DNA of 64,000 nt, from positions 1-64,000 of the forward strand of contig NZ_LSRE01000003.1 of assembly GCF_001575205.1 (NCBI RefSeq), given 5' to 3'. The translations under genes were made by a program, and so were the position numbers. This DNA comes from Tsukamurella pseudospumae. GTDB taxonomy: Bacteria > Actinomycetota > Actinomycetes > Mycobacteriales > Mycobacteriaceae. Below are positions 1 through 16,000 of this stretch, piece after piece; position 1 is the stretch's first letter; every line of letters starts with the position of its first letter. A model generated the notes under the pieces. The model did no database searches and was not told the origin of the DNA. It worked only from the letters and a program-made list of their open reading frames with translations.

Positions 1-319
1 GCGGGCACACCGGGCGCAGGCCACGGTCCCGGATCTGCCGGGTCAGCGACGAATACGACTGCTTGAACCGCATCTCGACGAGTTCGTCGAACAGGGTCTG
101 CGCCCACAGATGCGGGTCCTCGAGCAAGCGGCTGGTGACGTACTCGGCGAACGGCTCGAACGGGTCCTCGTCCCGGTGGCGGACACCCGGCTCGGTGACC
201 CCGTTGAGATAGTTGCGGACGGTCTTACGGTCCCGTCCCAGATGACGGGCGATCGCTGAGATCGTCCACCCCTGCTTGCGCAGAGCATGTGCTTCCACGG
301 TCTCTCCTTGTGTGAGCAT
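1..319 (-). CDS. istA: IS21-family transposase (IstA-type), N-terminal part
   Basis: The reverse strand from ATG at 319 reads through to the window edge (106 codons, no stop). It begins MLTQGETVEAHALRKQGWT and continues with ISAIARHLGRDRKTVRNYL, a helix-turn-helix of the kind that opens IS21 IstA transposases and binds the element's terminal repeats. It is followed by FEPFAEYVTSRLLEDP and a DELVEMRFKQSYSSLTRQIRDR segment typical of the same family. The DDE catalytic domain and the IstB ATPase gene would lie to the left, outside the window. A GGAG-like site precedes the start weakly. The gene points away from the polyketide synthase, so the element's end lies between 320 and about 480. Confidence 0.85.
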   Translation of the reverse strand, partial: MLTQGETVEAHALRKQGWTISAIARHLGRDRKTVRNYLNGVTEPGVRHRDEDPFEPFAEYVTSRLLEDPHLWAQTLFDELVEMRFKQSYSSLTRQIRDRGLRPVCP

Positions 320-325
320 GAACGA

Positions 326-389
326 GCGGGGCCTCCCTCGAAGGGCTGGTGCGTGGTCAGAGACCACCAGCATCACGGGGAGGCCCCGC
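326..389. repeat. Large inverted repeat at the IS end
   Basis: A perfect 12-bp inverted repeat, GCGGGGCCTCCC (326-337) and its complement (378-389), encloses a second pair, CTGGTG (345-350) and CACCAG (365-370). It starts 7 bp upstream of the transposase start. In RNA it would form a long stable hairpin. It could block incoming transcription into the transposase gene or be part of the transposase-binding end; I cannot tell which. Confidence 0.6.
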
Positions 390-414
390 CCATTACTTGG
401 CGGGTGCACACAAG

Positions 415-449
415 TGGGGAGATTCAGTTAGCAGAACTGGGGAGAATCA
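415..449. repeat. Short direct repeats, likely IS21-type terminal repeats
   Basis: TGGGGAGATTCA (415-426) and TGGGGAGAATCA (438-449) differ at one base and are spaced 23 bp start to start. IS21-family ends usually carry several such repeats as transposase binding sites. The exact element boundary and target duplication cannot be set from one end. Confidence 0.45.
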
Positions 450-790
450 ACGAGCGCAGTCACCCACAGAGGAACGATCAACGATGATCCGCGATAGCCG
501 GCGCGTGACACGGAAAAGGTCACCGACGTGCGAGTTTACCGTCCGCCGTAGGCGCGAGCCTGCCGTCTGATCGGATGACGACATGCAGCTGGTGAGTACC
601 GCCGCGCTCTGCGGGACTATGATTTGCCAACGGACCAGCGGTAATCGTTTTGTAGTCGAGCGGAACTCTGAACGGATGTTTCCGCCAAGCGTGAAACAGG
701 CGCAGCTTAAGGACCGACATCCAGGATGAGGATCAGGCTCACGGTGATGAAGCTGCCGGCGCCGACGAGGGGAATGCGAGGAGTGCAGAA
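450..790. other. Non-coding stretch upstream of the polyketide synthase
   Basis: No credible gene is seen here on either strand; possible reading frames have no family features. It is less GC-rich than the flanks, with stretches around 600-690 (for example GACTATGATTTGCC). It probably holds the promoter of the synthase operon, but I could not place a convincing -35/-10 pair. Confidence 0.5.
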
Positions 791-6275
<5,485 letters not shown>

Positions 6276-6283
<8 letters not shown>

Positions 6284-9200
6284 CATCGAAACCCGGCTCG
6301 CGGCACTGAGCCCCGCCCAGCGCCGCGCCCTCCTCACGAAGCTGGGCAAAGCCCCGTCGGCCGGTGCCGGCCGTTCGATCACGGCCCGGGTGCGCGAAGG
6401 CGACGCGACCCCGCTCTCCGCCGTGCAGCAGGACATGTGGTTCCTGGAGCAACTCCACCCGGGAACCACCATGCACGTGATGTCCGGCGTGGCGAGACTG
6501 CCGATCGACGTCCCCGTCGACGTCTTCACCGACTGTCTGGCTGAAGTGATCGAACGGCATCCTGTACTGCGCACCCGGTTCGAGGACTCTGGCGGCGAGC
6601 CGATCGCCCGGATCATGCCGGCAGAACGGCCCGTCGTGGCCTTCCTCGACGGCGTGGTCGAGGAGCGGATGCACCTCGCCTTCGAAGAAGACGCGCGTCG
6701 TCCCTTCGACATCGCGACTGGCCCGCTGCTACGGGCCACCCTCGCTCGCACCGACACGGGCGACACCTGGGTCCAGATAACACTGCACCACATGGTGGGT
6801 GACGGGTACTCCACCGGCATACTGTTCGCCGAGCTCGGGCGGCTCGCGACGGGCAGGCTCGTCGGACAGCTGCAGACGCTGCCCGCTGTGCCCTTCCACT
6901 ACGCGGACGCCGCGCTGTGGGAGGAGGAGCGGATCGCCGCAGGTGCGGATACCGACGACATCGCCTACTGGACCGCTCGTCTCGCGGGCGCTCCCACTGC
7001 ACTCAACCTGCCGACCGACCGACCGCGGCCCGCCCGCCAGGGTTACCGCGGCCTGCGGACCGGCTTCGAGCTCACCGCTGAGCAGGCCGCGACGGTCCGC
7101 ACATTCAGCGCCGAGCATGGCGTCACACCCTTCGTCACCGTGCTCACCGCGTACGCGATCGTCCTCGGCCGCTGTGCCGCGCAGGACGGCGTCGTGGTCG
7201 GTGTGCCCGTCGCGCAGCGCTCGCAGCCGGGCACGGAGCAGGTCATCGGGCCGTTCCTGAACACGCTCGCGCTGCCCGTCGCCCTCGGCGAGGACGAGAC
7301 GACCGGTGGGCTCCTCTCGCAGGTCAACGCCACCGTCCGCGAGGGATTCCGGCACCGGGACGCGCGCTTCGACCGCGTGCTGTCCGCACTTGACCTGACG
7401 CGCGACCCGTCGCGCCCGCCCCTGTTCCAGGCGATCCTCAACATGCAGGAGGACCGGAGCGACCCACAGATGCAGCTCCGTGATCTCTACAACGGCTGCT
7501 CGAAGTTCGATGTGCTGCTGAACATCACGACGACCCCCACCACTATGAGCGGGACACTCGACGTGGCCTCGGATCTGTTCGACCAGGAGTCCGCCGATGC
7601 ATTGATCGACGGATTCCTCGCCGTGCTCGACGCGCTGGTCGCCGCCGATGCCCGCGCCGACCAGGCGATCTCGACGCTGCCCCTGTCCACCACCCCGCAG
7701 GTCATCACAGCACCGCCGGCGCAGGACGTCGGCACCGTCGCCCTCGACGAATTCGTGCTGGCCGCCGGCGCTTCGGCGGATAGGACCGCCATCATCGCCG
7801 GAGGCGAGCGGATCACCTACGCCGACCTGACGGCGCGCGTGGATCGCCTCGCCGCCCGGATCCGCGAGCGTGTCGACGCGCCACCGGAGACACCGATCGG
7901 GTTACTTCTCCCCCGATCCGCCGAGGTCATCGTCGCCATGCTCGCGACGCTGCGCGCCGGCTACTCGTTCGTTCCACTCGACCCGGCGTACCCGGCGGAG
8001 CGGCTCGAGTTCATCTGCGCGGATGCGGGCGTCCCCATGCTCATCACCACCGCCGAGCACCTCGCCGACGTCCCCGGGCTCGATCTACCGTGGTTCGACA
8101 TCGCCGCTGACCCGGCCGAAGCCCAACCCGCCGCCCCCGCACCGCGCCCCACAGCTGACCCCGCCGAGAGGGTTGCGTACATGCTGTACACGTCCGGCTC
8201 GACAGGCCGCCCCAAGGGCGTTCGGGTCTCGCACCGCAACGTCGTCACATTCCTCGCCGCGATGCGTGACGAACCGGGCGCGGCGCCGTCGGACACGCTG
8301 CTGGCCGTCACGAGCCCGTCGTTCGACATCGCCGTTCTCGAACTGCTGCTCCCGCTCGTCGCCGGGGCTCGCGTAGTGATCGCCGACACCAGCGAGGCCC
8401 GCGACGGCGATCGCCTCGCACGGCTGCTCGACGAACACGGCGTCACGATCATGCAGGCCACGCCCACCACGTGGCACCTCCTACTGGACGCGGGGTGGGC
8501 GGGCACGCCCGGTCTCCGCGCGCTCTGCGGCGGCGAGGCCATGCCGGCTGCGCTGGCGGGCAGACTGCTGTCGCGCGTCGGCGAACTGTGGAACATGTAC
8601 GGCCCTACCGAGACCACCATCTGGTCGACCGTGCATCGGGTCACACCCGAGGACGTCGCTCGGGGCGCCATCCCGATCGGCCAACCGATCGCCGGCACGG
8701 GAATCGTCATCACCGATCCCGCGCACGCCGCCGTACCGGCGGGCGTGTTCGGCGAGCTGTGCATCGCGGGCGACGGAGTCACGCTCGGCTATCACGAGCG
8801 CCCGGAGCTGACGGCCGACCGCTTCGTCACCCTGCCCGGCACGCCCGGCCTGCGGGCCTACCGGACCGGCGACCTGGTGCGGCGGCTGCGCGACGGACGG
8901 ATCGAGTTCGGCGGGCGCATCGACACGCAGGTGAAGGTGCGCGGTTTCCGCGTGGAACTGGGCGAGATCGAGAGCGCCCTCGAGACCGCCCTCCCCGGCG
9001 TCCGAGCGATCGCCGCAGTTGACACCGACGGGGCCGCGATCACCGCCTACATCGAGGGCACCGCCGACAACCTGGGCGACGTCCACGCATTGTTGGACGG
9101 CCTGCGCGAGACGCTCGCGCCGTACATGGTGCCGAGTTCGTTCGTCCTCGTCGATGCCTTCCCGCTCACCCCGAACCGGAAGATCGACCGCAAGGCGCTG

Positions 9201-10721
9201 GTCTCCGCCGGTGGCGCGCCGCTCGCGCTCACCGCTGCCGGGGGCGCCGAGTTCGTGGCCGCGCGCACCGATCTCGAGCGCGATCTCACCGCGATCTGGA
9301 CCGATCTGCTGTCGCTCGACACGGCTCCCGGCGTGCGCGACGACTTCTTCCTGCTCGGCGGGCATTCACTGCTGGCGACGAAGCTGGTGTTCCGGGTGCG
9401 CGAGAAGCTCGGCATGGTGGTCCCGCTCCCCGTGCTGTTCGCCGGCGAGCTCACCATCGAACGGCTCGCCCTGATCCTGGAGAACGGCGGATCGGTCGCG
9501 AACACGCTCGTGCTCGCCGACGAGGTCCGGCTCCCCGACGAGATCCGGCCCACACCGGGGGCCCCGGTGTACAGCGCGGCGGACCCGCGGAACCTGTTCG
9601 TCACGGGCGCCACGGGATTCGTCGGCTCGTTCCTGGTCGCGGAACTGCTTGCGACCTCCTCCGCCACCCTGCACTGCCTCGTGCGGGCGGCCACCGCCGA
9701 GGAGGGCATCGAGCGGATCCGGGCGGCCATGGAGGGCTACGGCATCTGGGACGAGTCCTTCGCCGGCCGGATCGTCGCCGTCCCAGGCGATCTGACGCGC
9801 GAGCGCCTGGGCCTCAGCGACGCGACGTGGGTCTGGCTGGCGGGTACGGTCGATGGCATCATGCACTGCGGAGCAGACGTCAACTTCCTGCGGCCCTACC
9901 AGACTCTGAAGTCCGCCAACGTCGACGGGACCGTCCAGGTCCTGGCACTGGCGTGTGACGGCCCGGTCAAGCCCGTGCACTTCGTGTCGACGACCTACGT
10001 CTTCTCGCGCTTCTCCTACCCGCAGGACACGGTCTTCTCCGAGGAGGACCGCACCCCGATCCAGAACCCCGAGTTCACCTTCGGCTACACCCAATCGAAG
10101 TGGGTCGGCGAGCAGGTGGTCTTCGAGGCGCGCTCACGCGGAATTCCGACCTTCGTCTACCGCACGGGACGCGTCGCCGGGCACAGCGTGACCGGGGCCT
10201 GCCAGGACTCCGACTTCCTGTGGCAGACCATCCGTCTCGGCGTCACGATGGGGGCAGCGCCGACGATGGACATGTCCACTGACATCACGCCCGTCGATTA
10301 CGTGGTGCAGGCGATCGCCCGGCTGTCGCGGCAGCAGTCGCTGTCGGGCCGGACCTTCCACGTGGTCTCGGACGAGACGGTCGCCGTGCCAGATCTCGTG
10401 CAGTGGATGGCCGATTACGGCTACGCCGGAGAGGAACTGCCTTTCGCGCAATGGTGCGAGCGGGCCACCGATCTCGCCGAGCGGACCGGCGATGAGACGG
10501 CCGCAGCGCTGGCCCCGTTCCTGTCCGCCACACCGCTTGACAAGATGCCCGATGCGACCTTCGACATGTCGAACGTCCACGAGGGACTGGTTGGTACGGA
10601 CATCGTGTGTCCGCCGATCGACAGCACCCTCCTGCGCCGCTACTTCGACTGGTTCATCGACCGCGGCTACTTTCCTGGGCCGGGTTCCGTCGCCGGAGCT
10701 GATCAAGGCGTCGCCTCGTGA
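6276..10721 (+). CDS. Nonribosomal peptide synthetase, C-A-T-reductase
   Basis: A 1481-residue NRPS module starting at TTG 6276 behind GGAGG and overlapping the PKS end by 8 bp. Condensation domain about 40-480 with HHMVGDG (His171, His172). Adenylation domain about 490-960 with YTSGSTGRPKG, MYGPTETT, YRTGDLV, VKVRGFRVELGE and NRKIDRKAL. Carrier domain with LGGHSLL (Ser1031). A C-terminal thioester reductase from about 1105 with VTGATGFVGS, HFVSTTYVF and GYTQSKW (the Thr/Ser-Tyr-Lys set). Manual alignment of the pocket residues gives D-I-L-Q-L-G-M-I-W, close to signatures reported for glycine. The reductase implies release as an aldehyde or alcohol rather than an acid. Product unknown. Confidence 0.92.
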
Positions 10722-12085
10722 TCGAGCCCAACCGCCGCGGATCGGTCGAGCGAACCACTACCACGCTCCGGCAGCGCTGGCGTCGCGCCATCGCGATGCA
10801 GTCCGGCCTCGCCGCACCGCCCCCGGTGCGCACGCGAGCATCGCGGCCCGCGCTGCCCGCGGCGCGCCCGACGCTGCCGTCGTCACGGCTGACGCCCGTC
10901 GCTCGGACCGCGGCTCCCGAGACCGAGCCCACATCGCCAGCCACTCCGGCACCGGCACCCACACCGGCACCGGCACCGGTCCGGCCCCCGGCTGCGGCGG
11001 CGCCGCAGCGCGTGTACCCGGCCTCGGAGCAGGGCGCTCCCCCGTTCGGAGCAAACCGCGTATCGCCGCCGCCCGCGCATCGGGCGGGTCCGCCCCTCAC
11101 GGCACCGTTGGCGCCGGGTCCGGCACTCGTACCGCGGCCGGCACTCGTACCGCGGCCGATGGGCCCGAACCCCGTGGGCACGGCGCCCGTCATCAGCGTC
11201 CGCAACCTAGTCAAGAGCTACGGCGACCTCCGGGCCGTCGACGGCGTCTCGTTCGACGTCGCCGGCGCGAGCACCTTCGCCTTCCTCGGAACGAACGGGG
11301 CGGGCAAGTCCACGACGATCAGCTGCATCACGACGCTGAAATCCCCGACGTCCGGGGAGATCCGCGTGGCAGGAATGCTGGTGGGCCAGCAGGACATCGA
11401 GATCCGACGCGCGATCGGCGTGGTCTTCCAGGAGTCCCTCCTCGACCCGATCCTGACCGTCCGCGAGAACCTCGCCCTGCGCGCCAGGTTCTACGGTGTG
11501 GACGGGAAGGCCGCGAAGGACCGGATCACCTCGCTGTCCGCCCTGCTCGACCTGGAGGAGTTCCTGAACCGGCCGTACAAGTCACTCTCGGGCGGACAGA
11601 AGCGGCGGGCCGACATCGCCCGCGCACTGATTCACGAACCACGGATCCTGTTCCTCGACGAACCGACAACGGGCCTCGATCCGGACTCCCGCGACCGCGT
11701 CTGGTCAACGATCATGGACCTACAGAAGCGCCTGCACCTCACCGTCTTCCTCACCACGCACTACATGGAAGAAGCCGAGCGAGCCGACCGGATCGCGATC
11801 ATCGATCACGGCCGGATCGTCACCGTGGGTACGCCGACGGAACTGCGCGCCGTGCACGCCAAGGACGAGCTTCGGGTCACTCTGCGGGATCCCCGGCGGT
11901 TCGACGAACTGTTCGGCCGGCGCGCCGCACGCAACGGCAACGAACGCCGGATGGCCGTGGAATCGAGCCAGGAGGCCAAGCAGGTGCTACGCCACTTCGA
12001 CGCCGAGGTCACCGACTTCGAGTTCCGGCACGGAACCATGGACGACGTCTTCTTGAACATCACGCGGAACGGCGGTCGACGATGA
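10718..12085 (+). CDS. ABC exporter ATP-binding protein (DrrA-like) with Pro/Ala-rich N-terminus
   Basis: GTG at 10718 overlaps the NRPS stop as GTGA, arguing for the long 455-residue form. Residues about 1-150 are rich in proline and alanine with basic patches and contain an exact 18-bp tandem repeat. The ATPase core begins at VISVRNLVKSYG and has Walker A GTNGAGKST, signature LSGGQKRR, Walker B ILFLDEPTTGLD and the switch region TTHYMEE. This matches the daunorubicin-resistance type of exporter ATPase, expected to energise export of the synthase product with the next gene. An alternative start is ATG near 11159, which would give a normal-length ATPase. The long linker is unusual for the family. 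Confidence 0.9.
   Translation: MIEPNRRGSVERTTTTLRQRWRRAIAMQSGLAAPPPVRTRASRPALPAARPTLPSSRLTPVARTAAPETEPTSPATPAPAPTPAPAPVRPPAAAAPQRVYPASEQGAPPFGANRVSPPPAHRAGPPLTAPLAPGPALVPRPALVPRPMGPNPVGTAPVISVRNLVKSYGDLRAVDGVSFDVAGASTFAFLGTNGAGKSTTISCITTLKSPTSGEIRVAGMLVGQQDIEIRRAIGVVFQESLLDPILTVRENLALRARFYGVDGKAAKDRITSLSALLDLEEFLNRPYKSLSGGQKRRADIARALIHEPRILFLDEPTTGLDPDSRDRVWSTIMDLQKRLHLTVFLTTHYMEEAERADRIAIIDHGRIVTVGTPTELRAVHAKDELRVTLRDPRRFDELFGRRAARNGNERRMAVESSQEAKQVLRHFDAEVTDFEFRHGTMDDVFLNITRNGGRR
11121..11156. repeat. 18-bp tandem repeat, two copies, inside the ABC ATPase gene
   Basis: The unit CGGCACTCGTACCGCGGC occurs twice back to back and encodes a doubled PALVPR segment just before the ATPase core. 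Slippage at such a repeat would change linker length without breaking the frame. Confidence 0.8.
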
Positions 12086-12954
12086 TCCATCACCTGACCC
12101 GCCGCAACGTCGTCGTCTTCTTCCGCGACCCTGCGGCCGTCTTCTTCTCGCTGCTCTCCCCGATCATCCTGTTCGTGCTGTTCTCCGCCTTCCTCGGCGG
12201 TGTGCAGACAAGTGCTCTGCAGAAGTCCCTGCCGACCGCCTCGAAGGACGACGTCGACGCCTTCGTGTACTCCTGGGTGATCGCCAACCTGGTCATGATC
12301 ACCACTGCGACCACGAGCCTGTCGGCGCTCGTGGTGTTCGTCAACGACAGGGTAGGCAACGTCTTCCGCGATTTCCTCGTCTCGCCGATCAGCAGATTCC
12401 AGATGATCCTGGGCTACCTCATGGGCGCCTTCCTCGTCTCGACGCTGCTGAGCTCACTGGTGCTGGTCCTCGCCGAGGTCTATCTCGGAGTCGTCTACTC
12501 GGCCGCGTTGTCAGCGGGCGCCTTCGCCCAGGCCCTGGCCCAGTTGGTCGGGTTCTGCCTGCTGTTCTCGGCGATCTGGAGCCTCGTCGTCACCTTCATC
12601 GGGTCCAATGCCGTGTTCACCTCGGTCGCGACGATCGTCGGTACGGCGGGCGGCTTCCTCGCCGGCGCGTACATCACTGTCGGCGCCCTCCCTGGTGGCG
12701 TGGTCACGTTCATGAACCTGCTGCCGCTCAACCAGGCGGCATCGGTGATGCGCGGACCGTTCACCCGCGGACCGCTGGGCGCCGTGGCGAACGGATCCGA
12801 GCAGGCGAGGACGACGGTGCAGAACGAGTACGGACTGCTCCCCCACATCGCGAACGTGCAGGTCTCCGAATGGGTGATCTGGCTAGTCTTCGCGGGCCTG
12901 TTCGTAGTCTTCGTGGCGCTCGGCGCATGGCGGATCGGCCGCAAGATCGGCTGA
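12082..12954 (+). CDS. ABC-2 type transporter permease
   Basis: A 290-residue membrane protein starting at ATG 12082, overlapping the ATPase stop as ATGA. It has a short cytoplasmic N-terminus (MIHHLTRRNVVVFFRDPAAV) and about six hydrophobic segments, with a typical ABC-2 pattern around NVFRDFLVSPI. It is the membrane half of the exporter formed with the preceding ATPase. The same reading frame is open far upstream, but that part runs through the ATPase gene in another frame and is not coding. The four genes from 791 to here overlap throughout and form one operon. Confidence 0.9.
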   Translation: MIHHLTRRNVVVFFRDPAAVFFSLLSPIILFVLFSAFLGGVQTSALQKSLPTASKDDVDAFVYSWVIANLVMITTATTSLSALVVFVNDRVGNVFRDFLVSPISRFQMILGYLMGAFLVSTLLSSLVLVLAEVYLGVVYSAALSAGAFAQALAQLVGFCLLFSAIWSLVVTFIGSNAVFTSVATIVGTAGGFLAGAYITVGALPGGVVTFMNLLPLNQAASVMRGPFTRGPLGAVANGSEQARTTVQNEYGLLPHIANVQVSEWVIWLVFAGLFVVFVALGAWRIGRKIG

Positions 12955-12997
12955 ACAACCGGCGCGTCGGCTCGCCCCGCACCGCCGCACGGTTCGG

Positions 12998-13035
12998 GTG
13001 ACCTCGCTGTAACACGGTCGCCCGCTGCCGGAAAC
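12998..13035 (+). promoter_or_regulatory. Candidate GlnR binding site upstream of nitrate reductase
   Basis: Four pentamers at strict 6-bp gaps: GTGAC (12998), GTAAC (13009), GCCCG (13020, weak) and GAAAC (13031). The actinobacterial GlnR box is a tandem of gTnAC-N6-GaAAC, so three of four half-sites agree. It ends 22 bp before the nitrate reductase start. GlnR activation of nitrate assimilation genes is known in mycobacteria and streptomycetes; binding here is inference. Confidence 0.55.
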
Positions 13036-13057
13036 ATCCGACCGGCACCGTGGTGAC

Positions 13058-16000
13058 ATGGACGTCGAGACTGTGTGCGGGTACTGCGGAGTGGGCTGCG
13101 GCCTGACGCTGCAGGTGCGCGACGGTGCGGTGGCGAAGTCCGTCGGCACCCGGCACCATCCGGCGAACCGGGGGCGGCTCTGCACGAAGGGCAGCACGAC
13201 CGTCGACCTGCTCACGGCGGGCGGGCGGCAGACCCGAGCCGAACTTCGCGAGCATCGCGACGACGAGCGGCGGCCGGTCGCTCTCGACGAGGCGATCGCG
13301 GCCACCGGGCGGCGGCTGCGCGAGATCCGGGACGAGCACGGGCCGGACGCCATCGCGCTGTACGTGAGCGGGCAGATGACACTGGAGGCGCAGTACCTGG
13401 CGACCAAGCTCGCCAAGGGCTACCTGCGCACCCGGTGGATCGAGTCGAACTCGCGGCTGTGCATGGCCAGCGCGGGAACCGGCTACAAGCAATCGCTCGG
13501 CGCGGACGGCCCACCCGGCAGCTACGACGACCTCGACCACGCGGACGTGTTCCTGGTGATGGGCGCCAACATGGCCGACTGTCACCCGATCCTGTTCCTG
13601 CGGCTCATGGACCGGGTCAAGGCCGGCGCGAAGCTGATCGTGGTCGATCCGAGGCGGACCGCCACGGCGGCGAAGGCCGACCTGCACCTGCCGATCCGCC
13701 CGGGGACGGACCTGGCGCTGCTCAACGGTCTCCTCGCACTGCTGGTCGAACAGGGCCGGATCGACCGGGGCTTCATCGATGCGCACACCGAGGGCTGGGA
13801 GGCGATGCCCTCGTTCCTCGAGGACTACCCCCTCGACCGCGTCGCCGAGGTCACCGGTCTCGACCCGGCCGACATCGCCCGGGTCGCCGAGCTGATCGGC
13901 GGGGCCGAGAACTGGACCAGCCTGTGGACCATGGGCCTGAACCAGTCGATCCACGGTACCTGGAACACCATCGCTCTCTGCAACCTGCACCTCGCCACCG
14001 GCGCGATCTGCCGCACCGGCTCCGGCCCGTTCTCGCTCACGGGGCAGCCGAACGCCATGGGCGGCCGCGAGATGGGATACATGGGCCCCGGCCTGCCCGG
14101 CCAGCGGAGCGTCCTCGCCGAGGGCGACCGGGTCTTCGCCGAGCAGACCTGGGGGCTGCCCGCCGGATCGATCCGCACCGAGGTCGGGCAGGGCACCGTC
14201 GACATGTACCGGCAGCTGGCCGACGGTTCCGTCAAGGCCGCATGGGTGATCTGCACCAATCCCGTGGCGTCGATGGCCAACCGTTCCACCGTGATCGACG
14301 CGTTCAAGACCGCGGAGCTGGTGATCGTGCAGGAGGCGTTCACCGGGAACGACAGCGCGGAGTACGCCGATATCGTTCTGCCCGCGGCACACTGGGCGGA
14401 GACCTCGGGCGTGATGATCAACTCGGAGCGCAACCTCACCCGCACGGCGGAGGTGACGGCGCCGCCCGGCGACGCGCTCCCGGACTGGAAGCTCATCTGC
14501 CTCGTCGCCGCCGAACTCGGCTACGGGGACGCCTTCGACTTCCCCAACGCGGCAGCCGTGTTCGAGGAGCTCAAGCAGTTCCACAATCCCCGCACGGGGT
14601 GGGACCTGCGCGGGGTCGACCACGCGCGGCTCGAGCGCGGCCCGGTGCAGTGGCCCGCCGCGCCCGGCTGCGACGACCGCAACCCGATCCGCTACCTGGA
14701 CCCCGATCGGGGGCTACGGTTCGCCACCCCGTCGGGCCGGGCACAGTTCCTCCCCCGGCCCTACATGCCCCCGGCCGAGCTGCCGGACGACGAGTACCCG
14801 CTGATCCTCACCACCGGTCGCCTGGCGCACCAATGGCACACGATGACCAAGACCGGCAAGGTCGCGAAGCTCAACAAGCTCAACCCCGGCCCGTTTCTGC
14901 AGGTGCACCCCTCCGACGCCGAGCGCCTCGGGGTCAGCACCGGTTCGCGGGTGCGGGTGTCGAGTCGCCGCGGCGGCGCGACCCTGCCGGTACAGGTCGA
15001 GGACGGCGTCCGCCCGGGCGTCTGCTTCGCTCCCATGCACTACAACGACGCGTTCGGCGAGGAATCGGCCGTGAACGCGATCACCAACGACGCCGTCGAC
15101 CCGGAGTCCCTGCAACCGGAATTCAAGGTGAGCGCTGTGGCACTGACCCCCGTCCCCTCCGAATCCCCCGGCACCGTGGCCGCCGGGGCCGCCGCCGACT
15201 CGTCGGCTTCCCCGATCTCCGCGGCCCTCGGGGCGTACGCGAGCGGGCCCGGCGAGCTCTCCCCGTCCGAGTCCGGCTTCCTCGGCGGCCTGTTGGCGGG
15301 CCTGAGCGCCGCACCGCCGAGCGGCGTACCGTCGGTCCCGCCGACCGCACCGCTGGGGCCGATCGCGCGGGCGTGGCTGGAGGGGGTCCTCGCCGGCGTC
15401 TACGCGGGGCCCGCGACGTTCCCGGCGCCGCCGTCCGGCGAGGAGGCGACGACCATCGGCGCCTCACGAACGGTCACGCTGGTGTGGGCCTCGCAGACCG
15501 GTACCGCCGAGGGGTACGCGGAGGAGTGCGCCGCCGCGCTGACCGCGGCCGGGATGGCGCCCCAGGTCCTCGGGGCGGAGCAGATATCGCCCTCACGACT
15601 GACGGGCACGGTCCTGTTCCTGGTGGCCACCACCGGCGACGGCGAGGCGCCCGACAACGGCGTCGCGCTGTGGGATGCGCTGGCGGCGGCCGAACCCGGC
15701 GACCTCGGCGACCTCGACTACTCCGTGCTCGGCTTCGGCGATCCCTCGTACGCGGACTTCTGCGGTTTCGCGCGCAAGCTGGACTCGCGACTGCAGCACC
15801 TGGGCGCCGATCGGATCGCGCCCAGGGCGTCGTGCGATCCCGACTACGCCGCCGCCGCCGCCGCGTGGCTCGCGACGGTGACCGCCGCGCTCGACCGATC
15901 CGCGGACGCCGGCACGACCGAGGCCGCACCCGCGATTCCCGCGGGTTCCGCCTCCGCGCCGTCCTACTCGAGGAACAATCCGCTCCGCACCGTGCTGCGC

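Noticed and set aside
10492-12081. Long open frame upstream of the ABC permease in the same frame
   Set aside because: It runs through the ATPase gene in another frame, is Arg/Pro-rich and lacks any family motif; the permease starts cleanly at 12082 with an ATGA overlap.
12761-14623. 620-residue minus-strand frame
   Set aside because: It overlaps the nitrate reductase, whose protein has clear motifs, and its own product is a low-complexity shadow.
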